The notes under the pieces: generated by a model
Told to the model about the DNA's origin: nothing
Databases searched by the model: none
Seen by the model: the letters and a program-made list of their open reading frames with translations, nothing else
Origin: Actinophytocola algeriensis
Lineage (GTDB): Bacteria; Actinomycetota; Actinomycetes; Mycobacteriales; Pseudonocardiaceae
Assembly (NCBI RefSeq): GCF_014203735.1
Contig: NZ_JACHJQ010000001.1
Location: forward strand, 310,001-374,000
Direction: 5' to 3'
DNA length: 64,000 bases
Position numbers and translations under genes: made by a program
Shown here: positions 8,158 to 17,097 of the stretch, one piece after another
Numbering within the stretch: the first letter of the stretch is position 1
Layout of the letters: the number at the start of each line of letters is the position of its first letter

Positions 8158-10797
8158 TCACGGCAGTGTCGGCACGCTGTCGGTCCGTTCCACGGTCACG
8201 CCGGGCAGTCGCCACGGTTCGGTGATCTCGGCCAGGTCGTCGGCGGTGGGCGGAGTCCGCCCCAGCCCGACAGCGAACCGGACCGGCTCCTCGGAGAACG
8301 GCCGCGGCCACGCGTGGACGTCCTCGACCCCTGCCGCTTCCAGCGACGTCAGCAAGGCCCGCACCCGGCCGCGCACCCGGCCGACGTCCTTGCCCGGCAC
8401 GGTGATCACCGCCCACGCCGCGTGCCTGCGGTGTGGTGCCACGGCGGGCAGCGGATCGCCGCCCGCCAGCACCGTCTCCCACGACGCGTACAGCTCCGTC
8501 GTCACCAGGTCCCGCATACCCGGCCCGACCTGCTCCGTGCACGACCGGACCGGTTCCGTGGGCGTCATGATCGTCATGGCGCCGGTACCTGACGCCGGTC
8601 CGGTTCGCAGCAGCACCGGTTCCCGCCAGTCCCATGCCGCCCAGCCGCCGAAGAACTCCGCGAGCAGGTCGTCGCCACCGGCTCGCACGGTCCGTGCCGC
8701 GAGGATGGCCCACGCGATCCCCGGCAACCCGCCGAACGGCGCCGAGTCCAGTCCGCGCGCCGCCGCCCACGCCTTCACGTGCCGCGCCAGCCAGGTGAAC
8801 TCCGCCCGCCGGTCGCCGACCGCGGCCAGCACCGCGTCCGCGTCGGTCACCGCACTGAGCGCCACCGCGGCACCCAGCGACGTGTCGTCGGACCTGACGA
8901 GCGTCAAGTCCACGCGTACGCCGTCCTGCCGGAACCGCAGCCCCGGCACCCGCGCTCCCACGACCGGCGTGGCGTCCGGCACCGTGACCGCCGACGGATC
9001 CGGTACCACCGCGACGAGGTCCAGGTCGGCGCCGGCCCGCGCGCAACCCATGCGCCGGGACCCCACCACGTGCACGACACCCGGTACCGACGGCATGTCA
9101 ACTTCCGCGGCGGGTGCCACCGAAGGTGCGGGTTCGGGCAGCCCCCGCACGGCGCCGGTGCCCAGTTCGACGGTTGCTCGTGGCCGCATCGGCTCGTCAC
9201 CGCGCCGGGACAGCAACACGAGCGCGCCGACGGACGCCGACATCGGCACGAGCCCGGCCGCCGCGGGTGCGGACCTGCCGACTGTCAGGTGCGGCGTGAA
9301 CCGGTCCGACTTCTGGGGGAACCGCGCCACCAACGCCCGCCACAACGCCTCCCACGGTGTCGGGTCGGCGGGGCTCAACCACGCGGTGCCCTGCGGGAAG
9401 GTCCGCACCTCGTCGAACAGCACGCCGAACGGCGCGACAGTGCGAGCGGCGTCCGACAGCAGCGGCACCGCCTCGTCGAACAACACCTCCGGCACGAACC
9501 CGAACAACAGGTTGACGTGCGGCGGCCACCGCTCACGCACCCCGCGAACCGCGTCGATCCGCGGCCACGACGACTCCGGCGGCAGCCACGCCACCGCCGT
9601 CCGCGCGGTCGACGGCATCGCGGGCACATCAGCCCGCGCCCCACGAACCCCGACCCCGTCACCACCGAACCCAGACACGAGTTGCCCCGCGGAGCCCGAC
9701 GGTTCCGCCGAGCGCGCGTTCGGGTGCGGCTCGATCGCGCCGCCGCGGTGGTCGGACGCGAGCCGCTGCGCCACCTCCGGCGGCCCCGCGTCGGGATGCA
9801 GTTCCACCGCCACGCCGTAGTGATCGGACACGAACGGTTCCTCCGTGCCCAGCAACTCCGCAGCCACCGGCCGCAGTCCGCGCACCAGCACCCGGTCCAG
9901 CCGTGCCGCCCGTCCGGTCAGCGACGAGACCGCCGCGAGCGGGTTGGCCACCGGGTCGAACGTGGGCTTCTCGTTGCCGCGCACAACCTGCCACGTGTCA
10001 ACCAGCCCGAGCCGGTCGATCGCCCCGCCGTTGAAGTCGCCCAGCAGCACCACCGGGCAGTCCAGGTTCGCCAGCCCTTCCGCGAGCCGGGCCAGCTCGG
10101 CGGCTCGGCGGCGTGGCCCCTGCGGGTGGTGATCGCTCGTCAGGTGCGTGTTCAGCACCGCGACCGGGCCGTCCCCGGTCCGCACCACCGCCGCCACGAC
10201 ACCCTTGTGCCTGCTGAGCACGTGGTGCCCGCTCTCGACGACCGGCAACCGCGTGAGCAGCAACAGCCCGCAGGCCTCGACGTCGTCACCGCCGACGACC
10301 GTGTAACCGGTCTCCGCCAGCACCATCGCGAGCAGCGGCGGCTCGACCTCCTGCAACGCGACGACGTCCGCGGCGGCCCGTGCCAGCGCCGCGAGCAGCA
10401 ACGGACGTCGGCGCGCGGTGTGGATGCGGTGGCTGTCGTACTTGTCCCACAACGTGTTCCACGTCAGCACCCGCAGCGATACCCCGGGTGCCACGGAATC
10501 CCGGACGACCGGCGTGCGCGCCGAGAAGAACGGCGCGCGCAACCGGCGCGGCTCGCGAACCCGGCCTGCCGTGGACGTGTCGATCCGGTCCACACCCGCG
10601 GCCCGGTCCCACACGACCTCGCCGTCCGCCTCGACGAACAGCACGCGGTGCCACGGGATGTCGCCGCCCGGCACGAACGTCGCCAGCGCCACCCGCTTCG
10701 GCGGCGCGCCTCGCACGAGGATCCCGAGCGTGAAGCGCGCCGGGTCGAACCGCTGGTCCCAGCGGACGCGGTGGTAGATCTGCTCACTGGTACGCAT
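8158..10797 (-). CDS. Four-domain RNA-repair protein: MJ1316/DUF504 + EEP + 2H phosphoesterase + poly(A) polymerase-like
   Basis: 879 residues with at least four nucleic-acid enzyme modules. 1-75 is an MJ1316/DUF504 domain (VRWDQRFDPARF, GGDIPWHRVLF, GEVVWDR), predicted to recognise 2',3'-cyclic RNA ends. 107-335 is an endonuclease/exonuclease/phosphatase domain: N114 (LTWNTLWD), E150 (LQE), GDFN at 253-256, SDH at 324-326. 336-398 is a low-complexity linker. 400-550 is a 2H (LigT-like) phosphoesterase with PHVNLLF (H427) and PHLTVG (H503). 575-640 is a nucleotidyltransferase (GS 579-580, DLDLVAVV with D591/D593, third Asp in VRVDLTLV). The rest resembles the helical and RRM-like parts of poly(A) polymerases. 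The ATG at 10797 overlaps the RNA ligase stop (ATGA). Joint action on broken RNA ends is inferred. Confidence 0.85.
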   Translation of the reverse strand: MRTSEQIYHRVRWDQRFDPARFTLGILVRGAPPKRVALATFVPGGDIPWHRVLFVEADGEVVWDRAAGVDRIDTSTAGRVREPRRLRAPFFSARTPVVRDSVAPGVSLRVLTWNTLWDKYDSHRIHTARRRPLLLAALARAAADVVALQEVEPPLLAMVLAETGYTVVGGDDVEACGLLLLTRLPVVESGHHVLSRHKGVVAAVVRTGDGPVAVLNTHLTSDHHPQGPRRRAAELARLAEGLANLDCPVVLLGDFNGGAIDRLGLVDTWQVVRGNEKPTFDPVANPLAAVSSLTGRAARLDRVLVRGLRPVAAELLGTEEPFVSDHYGVAVELHPDAGPPEVAQRLASDHRGGAIEPHPNARSAEPSGSAGQLVSGFGGDGVGVRGARADVPAMPSTARTAVAWLPPESSWPRIDAVRGVRERWPPHVNLLFGFVPEVLFDEAVPLLSDAARTVAPFGVLFDEVRTFPQGTAWLSPADPTPWEALWRALVARFPQKSDRFTPHLTVGRSAPAAAGLVPMSASVGALVLLSRRGDEPMRPRATVELGTGAVRGLPEPAPSVAPAAEVDMPSVPGVVHVVGSRRMGCARAGADLDLVAVVPDPSAVTVPDATPVVGARVPGLRFRQDGVRVDLTLVRSDDTSLGAAVALSAVTDADAVLAAVGDRRAEFTWLARHVKAWAAARGLDSAPFGGLPGIAWAILAARTVRAGGDDLLAEFFGGWAAWDWREPVLLRTGPASGTGAMTIMTPTEPVRSCTEQVGPGMRDLVTTELYASWETVLAGGDPLPAVAPHRRHAAWAVITVPGKDVGRVRGRVRALLTSLEAAGVEDVHAWPRPFSEEPVRFAVGLGRTPPTADDLAEITEPWRLPGVTVERTDSVPTLP

Positions 10798-12401
10798 CAG
10801 CCCACCGCCACGTCGTCGATCGTGCCGCCCGCACCGACGTACCAGGTGCGGTGCGCCTCCCCGGGGTAGGGCGGCGCGAACCGCCGGAACTGCGCGGCAA
10901 CCACGTCCGCGGGCACCGGGTGGCGCCGCGCCGCGTTGCGTCGGGCGGCCAGGTCCTCGCCGACGACCAGCACGGCGTGTGTGACGAGCGCGTCCCGGCC
11001 CGCCGCGACGGTCGCCACCACCGACCGCTGGTGCCGGTTGATCGCGGTGGCGTCCCACACGACGGTGCCGCCCCGGGCCAGTGCCTTGTCCAGCCGCTCA
11101 AGCCCTTCCCGCAGCACGTTCGCGTGCTCGCCGGTGCGCAACCCGTCGAGCGACACGACGTCGTCCGCGTCCACAGTGGACGTGAAGGTGCTCTTGCCGC
11201 TGCCTGCGGGGCCGACCATGACGACCAGTCGCGGGAACTCGCCGGACCGCCACCGCCAGGTCGCGGCCTCCGCTTCGGCCGGGGTGTGCAGGCGTCCCGT
11301 CGCGAAGGCCTCGCGGGCTTCGGACCAGCACCGGTCCCGCACGTCGACGTCCTGGTAGGGCAACGCGGCACGCAGAGGCAGCAGCGGGTCCTCGCCCATG
11401 AGCCCGGCTTCCTCGGCGACGAGCGCGGACCACTCCACCGCGGCCGACTCGCCCGCGACCGCGTGCAGCACGCCGAGGTCGGCGGCGACGGCGAGCCGGA
11501 TGAGCCCCGCGCGACGTTCGTCGTCGGGGAAGTCCTCGCGCAGCAGGGGAGCCAACCCGACGAGGTCCGCGACGCGGCGGGCGAGCCGCATCCCGAGCGG
11601 CGCCACGAGGCGCGGCATGAGCCACGTCCGGGGCTTGTCCCGCAACAGGGTGGCGAGCACCCCGGTGAGCCGGGCGTCACCGGTGCGGTCGAACTCCGCG
11701 AGATCCGTGACCGCGCTGGTCATCCCGACCGCGTGCAGCACGGCGGGCACGTCGACGGGAAAGCCCGCCCGCACGTCCCACAGCGCGGCGTCCGGCCCGC
11801 GGCCGTTCACGACGACCGGCGCCTGCATCCAGTGCGTGCTGGTCTGGACGTGCCCTCGGCGCACCCACTTCGCGACGTGGCCGGGGAAGTCGGCACGGGA
11901 GAACCCCGCCACCGTGCGCACGACGAAGCCTTCCTGCCGCGTGAGGTCGAGCCGCAGCGCCCGCAGCGCGCGTTCGTCGAACACGCCGCGCCACAGGACC
12001 GGCGGCACCGGGACACCGAGCCGCCGCGCGAAGGCGACGGTGTCGTCCCAGCCGAGGCAGCGGTCCCCGTCCCACACGGAGAACGCGTAGAACCAGCTCG
12101 ACAGGTCGTCATAGGGCAGCGAGTGCCGGGCGAACACGTTCTCGCCGCACACCCGCACACCCGGCGGGATCGCCAAGCGGCTCTGCAACGACTTCACCCA
12201 GGCGCGCGACGGGTGGTGGCCGGAGTCGAGTGACCGGGCGTGCAGCCCGTCGCGGTAGAGGGTGGTGTTCTCCCCGTCGAGCTTCTCGGTGACCACGACC
12301 TCGCGCCCGAGGAAGCCGGACAGGTCGGCGACCCGCACGTCGTCGGCCGAAACACCGGGAGACCACGGCAGGTGCGGCGTGCGGGGATAGTGCACCCGCA
12401 T
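10797..12401 (-). CDS. RNA ligase fused to polynucleotide-kinase-like P-loop domain
   Basis: 534 residues; ATG at 12401 with a strong GGGGAGG 6 nt upstream. The N-terminal half is an ATP-dependent RNA ligase: motif I EKLDGEN with adenylated Lys40, a motif III-like FYAFSVWDG near 104, motif IV EGFVVR at 157-162 and a motif V Lys near 178 (AKWVRRGHV). After a helical middle region, 391-534 is a kinase: Walker A GPAGSGKST (397-405), SLDGLR, and WDATAINRHQR near 449-459 as in polynucleotide kinases. One chain could thus phosphorylate a 5'-OH and seal the nick. It is the first gene of the operon with the four-domain protein. A frame continues further 5' but is not needed. Confidence 0.88.
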   Translation of the reverse strand: MRVHYPRTPHLPWSPGVSADDVRVADLSGFLGREVVVTEKLDGENTTLYRDGLHARSLDSGHHPSRAWVKSLQSRLAIPPGVRVCGENVFARHSLPYDDLSSWFYAFSVWDGDRCLGWDDTVAFARRLGVPVPPVLWRGVFDERALRALRLDLTRQEGFVVRTVAGFSRADFPGHVAKWVRRGHVQTSTHWMQAPVVVNGRGPDAALWDVRAGFPVDVPAVLHAVGMTSAVTDLAEFDRTGDARLTGVLATLLRDKPRTWLMPRLVAPLGMRLARRVADLVGLAPLLREDFPDDERRAGLIRLAVAADLGVLHAVAGESAAVEWSALVAEEAGLMGEDPLLPLRAALPYQDVDVRDRCWSEAREAFATGRLHTPAEAEAATWRWRSGEFPRLVVMVGPAGSGKSTFTSTVDADDVVSLDGLRTGEHANVLREGLERLDKALARGGTVVWDATAINRHQRSVVATVAAGRDALVTHAVLVVGEDLAARRNAARRHPVPADVVAAQFRRFAPPYPGEAHRTWYVGAGGTIDDVAVG

Positions 12402-12410
12402 GACTGACCT

Positions 12411-12545
12411 CCCCCGGTAGTTGTCCACAGCCCACCCAGTTGTCCACAGTTGGATCAACGCGCCTTGTTTTCTCGCCCACAACTGGTAGACTGGCAAGGC
12501 GGGACGCCGCCGGCGTTCGGGTGGGGGTTGGGTACCGGCGGATTT
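12411..12545 (-). repeat. Dispersed ~120-bp intergenic repeat, copy A, with two DnaA-box-like 9-mers
   Basis: On the minus strand this matches 33551-33680 over about 120 bp. The most conserved block is 23 nt (12482-12504, one mismatch or none against 33590-33612). Two TTGTCCACA 9-mers (12421-12429 and 12440-12448) are spaced 19 bp, as in copy B. TTGTCCACA is the actinobacterial DnaA-box consensus. The element occupies the 193-bp gap between ipdC and the RNA ligase gene and could hold that operon's promoter; nothing else is seen in the gap. Confidence 0.75.
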
Positions 12546-12594
12546 GCGGATCTTGGTGTCAACGTAGAGGCGTTCGTGCGCGCTGGGCCAGCCA

Positions 12595-13638
12595 TTAACG
12601 CGGCAGGCGGGCGATCACGTCCTCGGCCTCGGTGACGATGCGGGTGATCAGCTCCGCGCACGTCGGCAGGTCGGTCAGCGCGCCGACCACCTGACCGGAC
12701 GCCAGCACCCCGGCGTCCGTGTTGCCCTTCACCAGGCCTTCGCGCAGCAGCATCGGTGTGTTCGCGGCCATGACCAGTTGTGACCACGTCAGCTTGCGGG
12801 TGCGCCGCATCGTGAGACCCTCGCGCACCACCGAACGCCACGAGAGCCCGGTCATCCTGCGGAAGCGGTTCGCGTTGCGAACCGCGCGTGCGAGGCCGGT
12901 CGCGCGGTTCGCCTTTTCCAGACCTGACACGAGTTCGGTACGCAGGACGCGGTGGGGCACACCGTCGACCGCTGTCGTCACCACCGTGTCCGACAGACCG
13001 CGTGTCAGGTACGCCTCCTTGACCGCGCGCGGCACCGTGCTCTCCTCGGTCAGCAGGAACCGGGTGCCCATCGCGACCCCGGCCGCGCCGTACGCGAGCG
13101 CGGCCGCCAGCCCGCGACCGTCGTAGAAGCCACCGGCCGCGATCACCGGGATGTCCACGGCGTCCACGACGGACGGCAGGAGGATCGTCGTCGCGACCTG
13201 ACCGGTGTGACCGCCGCCCTCGCCGCCCTGCACCACCACGGCGTCCGCGCCCCGCGCGGCCACCTTCTCCGCGTGCCGCACCGCGCCCACCGACGGGATC
13301 ACCACCACGCCGGCGTCCTTGAGCGTCTCGATCAACGCCTGCGACGGGGCCAGCGCGAACGACGCCACCTTGACCCGCGTCTCGATCAGCAGCCGCACCC
13401 GGTCGGCCGCGTCCACCGCGTCCGCCCGCAGGTTCACGCCGAACGGCTGGTCGGTCCGTTCCCGGACCTCGTCGATGGCGGCCCGCAGCTCGTCGAAAGT
13501 CATGGTCGCGGACGCGAGGATGCCCAGCCCGCCCGCGTTCGCCACCGCCGACACCAGCCGCGGCCCGGCGACCCAGCCCATCCCGGTCTGCACCACCGGG
13601 TGCCTGACACCCGTCAGCTTCGTGAGCGCGGTGTCCAT
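12595..13638 (-). CDS. ipdC: IpdC, flavin NPD-type oxidoreductase of C/D-ring degradation
   Basis: 347 residues of the 2-nitropropane dioxygenase/nitronate monooxygenase fold (FMN TIM barrel): PVVQTGMGWVAGPRLVSAVA at the N-terminus, VQGGEGGGHTGQV near 140, and the phosphate-binding VIAAGGFYDGRGLAAAL near 175. ATG at 13638 overlaps the ipdB stop (ATGA). Fifth gene of fadA5-echA20-ipdA-ipdB-ipdC; M. tuberculosis has the same ipdA-ipdB-ipdC order (Rv3551-Rv3553). IpdC introduces a double bond into the hydroxy-indanone CoA intermediate before ring D is hydrolysed. Called by synteny plus fold; the fold alone would not distinguish it from other NPD proteins. Confidence 0.85.
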   Translation of the reverse strand: MDTALTKLTGVRHPVVQTGMGWVAGPRLVSAVANAGGLGILASATMTFDELRAAIDEVRERTDQPFGVNLRADAVDAADRVRLLIETRVKVASFALAPSQALIETLKDAGVVVIPSVGAVRHAEKVAARGADAVVVQGGEGGGHTGQVATTILLPSVVDAVDIPVIAAGGFYDGRGLAAALAYGAAGVAMGTRFLLTEESTVPRAVKEAYLTRGLSDTVVTTAVDGVPHRVLRTELVSGLEKANRATGLARAVRNANRFRRMTGLSWRSVVREGLTMRRTRKLTWSQLVMAANTPMLLREGLVKGNTDAGVLASGQVVGALTDLPTCAELITRIVTEAEDVIARLPR

Positions 13639-14315
13639 CACCGGGCCGGGTCCAGCTCGCGGAGGACCGCCAGCTCCTCGGCGGTCGGCTCGCGGGTCAC
13701 CGGCGGGTCGTCGATGGCCAGCGGGAACCCGGTCTGCTCGACGACCTCGTCGACGGTCACGCCCTGGTGCACGGACACCACGCGCATCGCGTGGCCGGGA
13801 CCGCCGAAGTCGAGCACGCACAGGTTCGTGACGACCCGGTACACGTCGTGGAACGGCCCGCCGTCCCGGTCGTAGCCCACACCTGACACCACGTCGACCG
13901 CGGGCACGAACACGCGCGGCGAGTGCTTCGGCACCCAGTAGCTCGTGCGGTGGTTGACGGTGTTGCCCGGCGCCCCACGTACGCCCAGCAGCTGACGCTT
14001 GGGAGCCTGGTGCGGGCCGATGCAGGAGATGTTCTGGTTGCCGTACCGGTCGATCTGGTTCGCGCCCATCACCACGTGCCTGCGCCCGTGTGCGACCACG
14101 TCGAACACCGCGCGGTACGGCAGCCAGCCCTCCGGTTGCCCGTCCGCGGTGAGCAACGTCGCCTCGCCGTCCGACAGCACGAGGTCCGGCTCGAACGTCC
14201 GCCGCGCGAGCCGCGCGCCCAGCGACGGGACCGGCCCCATCGGACTCGCCAGGATCTCGCCGTCGCCGCGGAACAGCTCGGCGCAGGCCACCACGCACAC
14301 GTCCATGCGACTCAT
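13638..14315 (-). CDS. ipdB: IpdB, beta subunit of the C-ring-opening CoA-transferase-like hydrolase
   Basis: 225 residues, CoA-transferase family I fold. Very similar to M. tuberculosis IpdB: VCVVACAELFRGDGEI, GRRHVVMGANQIDRYGNQNI, GVRGAPGNTVNHRTSYWV, VVSGVGYDRDGG and FDFGGPGHAMR. ATG at 14315 overlaps the ipdA stop; a longer frame upstream lies inside ipdA and was not used. IpdA and IpdB form the heterodimer (IpdAB) that hydrolytically opens ring C of COCHEA-CoA rather than transferring CoA. It lacks about 25 residues of the mycobacterial C-terminus. Confidence 0.92.
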   Translation of the reverse strand: MSRMDVCVVACAELFRGDGEILASPMGPVPSLGARLARRTFEPDLVLSDGEATLLTADGQPEGWLPYRAVFDVVAHGRRHVVMGANQIDRYGNQNISCIGPHQAPKRQLLGVRGAPGNTVNHRTSYWVPKHSPRVFVPAVDVVSGVGYDRDGGPFHDVYRVVTNLCVLDFGGPGHAMRVVSVHQGVTVDEVVEQTGFPLAIDDPPVTREPTAEELAVLRELDPAR

Positions 14316-15130
14316 GCGACCGCCTTCTGGTAAGCGGCTTCGTCGCCGGACAGGTACCGGTCGGCGAAGGACTCCCACTCGCCCTCGGCGTAGGTCTCCT
14401 GGAACTTCTCGTCCCGGCCGTAGTCCGGCACGCAGCTCGTGAAGTGCGCGCCGTGCGGGGTCGCCACCACGCCGTCGACCATCATCCGGTTCAGCAGCAA
14501 CGTCTGCGGCGGCCCGCCGTCGGCGATGTCGTCCACAATGGACTCGCACGAAACATAACGCTTGTCAGCCGCGAGGCAGAACAGGTCGTCGAAGTACGGG
14601 TCCGGCCCGAGGTAGCGCGCGTTGCCCCGCCGGTCGGCGCGGTTGAGGTGCACGAGCGCGACGTCCAGGTGCAGTGCGGGCATCGCGACCAGCTCCTCGC
14701 CGTCCTCGTACGGCGACCGCACGGTCCGCAGCGACGGGTCGTTCGTGAGCACGTCCGAGCCGAGCCCGGCGCGGATCGGCAGGAACGGCAACCGGTGCGC
14801 CGCCGCGCGGAGCCCGGTCTGGAGCATGCCCTCGTCGAACTCCCGCACCTCGATGGCGCCGGACTCGCGGGCCCTGCGGAAGTACGGGTCGTACGGGATC
14901 GAGTCCAGCGACACGAACCCGTACACCGCCTTGCGCACCTTCCCCGCCGCGCACAGCAAACCCAGGTCCGGCCCGCCGTAGCTGACGACCGTCAGGTCCT
15001 TCAGGCCGGACCGCAGGATCGCGCGCACCAGCGCCATCGGCTTGCGCCGCGACCCCCACCCGCCGATCCCGATGGTCATCCCGTCGGACAGCGTGGACAC
15101 CACCTCGTCGGCAGTCATCCGCTTGTCCAT
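14312..15130 (-). CDS. ipdA: IpdA, alpha subunit of the C-ring-opening CoA-transferase-like hydrolase
   Basis: 272 residues, family I CoA-transferase alpha fold with the N-terminal glycine loop DGMTIGIGGWGSRRKPMALV. The conserved YGGPDLGLLCAAGKVRKAVY and the acidic FDEGMLQTGLRAAAHRLPFLP lie mid-protein, and a possible catalytic-region Glu is in RYVSCESIVDD. The start codon abuts the echA20 stop with no gap, and the 3' end overlaps ipdB by 4 nt, as expected for subunits made in a fixed ratio. Partner of IpdB in ring C hydrolysis. Confidence 0.92.
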   Translation of the reverse strand: MDKRMTADEVVSTLSDGMTIGIGGWGSRRKPMALVRAILRSGLKDLTVVSYGGPDLGLLCAAGKVRKAVYGFVSLDSIPYDPYFRRARESGAIEVREFDEGMLQTGLRAAAHRLPFLPIRAGLGSDVLTNDPSLRTVRSPYEDGEELVAMPALHLDVALVHLNRADRRGNARYLGPDPYFDDLFCLAADKRYVSCESIVDDIADGGPPQTLLLNRMMVDGVVATPHGAHFTSCVPDYGRDEKFQETYAEGEWESFADRYLSGDEAAYQKAVA

Positions 15131-15871
15131 CTACTTCCCTTCCCCGAACGTGTTCCTGACCTCGTCCGCCACGCCGGTCAGGTTCAGCTCGAACGTGAAA
15201 CCCTGCTCGTACCGGTAGCTGCGGTGCACGTCCTGCGGGTCGATCCCGTTGAGCGCCTTCTTCGCCGCCCGGATCACGCGCGGGTCCTTCGCCGCGATCT
15301 GCTTCGCGACCTCCAGGGCCGCGCCCGCCAGGTCGTCCGGCGGCACCACCCGGTACACCGACCCGAAGTGGTGCAGCTGCGCCGCGGTCACCGTCGACGC
15401 CGTGTAGTACATCGCGCGCATCAGGTGTTGCGGCACCAGCCGGGCCAGATGGGTGGCCGCGCCGAGCGCTCCTCTGTCCACTTCGGGCAGTCCGAACGTC
15501 GCGTCGTCCGCGGCCACGACCACGTCCGCGTTGCCGACCAGCCCGACGCCGCCGCCGAGGCAGAAGCCCTGCACGGCCGCGATCACCGGTACCTGACAGT
15601 CGTAAACCGCGCCGAACGCCGCGTGACAGCCGTGGTTCGCGCCGACCAGCGCCTCGTGCCCGTCGCGCTGGATCTCCTTGATGTCCACGCCGGCGCAGAA
15701 CCCGCGCCCGGCGGCACGCAGCACCACGACGTGCGTGTCCGGGTCGCGGCCCGCCGCGGTGACCGCGTCCGCGAGCGCGAACCAGCCTGCGACCGGCAGC
15801 GCGTTGACCGGCGGGTGATCGATCGTCACCACGACCACGCCCGGCTCGGCGGTCCCGGTCGAGACGCTCAT
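15131..15871 (-). CDS. echA20: EchA20, D-ring-opening crotonase
   Basis: 246 residues. The start chosen is the ATG at 15871, one base after the fadA5 stop; further upstream codons lie inside fadA5. It aligns along its length with M. tuberculosis EchA20: TIDHPPVNALPVAGWFALAD, GRGFCAGVDIKEIQ (oxyanion hole), CHAAFGAVYDCQVPVIAAVQ, DATFGLPEVDRGALGAATHL, and the C-terminal YEQGFTFELNLTGVAD. EchA20 is a crotonase-fold enzyme that hydrolyses ring D of the HIEC-CoA intermediate, feeding IpdAB, whose genes follow directly. Confidence 0.93.
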   Translation of the reverse strand: MSVSTGTAEPGVVVVTIDHPPVNALPVAGWFALADAVTAAGRDPDTHVVVLRAAGRGFCAGVDIKEIQRDGHEALVGANHGCHAAFGAVYDCQVPVIAAVQGFCLGGGVGLVGNADVVVAADDATFGLPEVDRGALGAATHLARLVPQHLMRAMYYTASTVTAAQLHHFGSVYRVVPPDDLAGAALEVAKQIAAKDPRVIRAAKKALNGIDPQDVHRSYRYEQGFTFELNLTGVADEVRNTFGEGK

Positions 15872-15872
15872 G

Positions 15873-17000
<1,128 letters not shown>

Positions 17001-17001
17001 C

Positions 17002-17015
17002 TAGAACGCGTTCCG
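17002..17015. promoter_or_regulatory. KstR-like box upstream of fadA5
   Basis: TAGAACGCGTTCCG fits the KstR motif TnnAACnnGTTnnA except for the last base. It sits 10 nt before the fadA5 start, on the fadA5 side of the fadA5/cyp125 spacer. Confidence 0.7.
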
Positions 17016-17023
17016 CGCCCAGG

Positions 17024-17037
17024 CAAGCAGGCGCTTG
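17024..17037. promoter_or_regulatory. AAGC-N4-GCTT palindrome between the two KstR boxes
   Basis: CAAGC-AGGC-GCTTG is a perfect 5-bp inverted repeat. It shares its AAGC-N4-GCTT core with the operator between the hydratase and fadE30 at 2916-2940, so the same (possibly KstR2-like) regulator may act on the fadA5-ipdC operon. The link is inferred from two sites only. Confidence 0.5.
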
Positions 17038-17068
17038 GTTTGTTGGTCGGCGGTGTGCTTCAATCGAC

Positions 17069-17082
17069 TAGAACGTGTTCCA
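17069..17082. promoter_or_regulatory. KstR-like box upstream of cyp125
   Basis: TAGAACGTGTTCCA matches TnnAACnnGTTnnA at every fixed position. It lies 16 nt before the cyp125 ATG. Confidence 0.8.
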
Positions 17083-17097
17083 TATCTGCGGGAGGCA

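Noticed and set aside
10851-12233. Long plus-strand frame opposite the RNA ligase gene
   Set aside because: Composition is that of an antisense shadow, and the minus-strand frame carries intact ligase and kinase motifs.
7461-12401. Anti-phage defence island around the RNA-repair genes
   Set aside because: No toxin, nuclease effector, restriction, CBASS or other defence gene lies next to the operon; neighbours are metabolic genes. A link to RNA-damaging toxins stays hypothetical.
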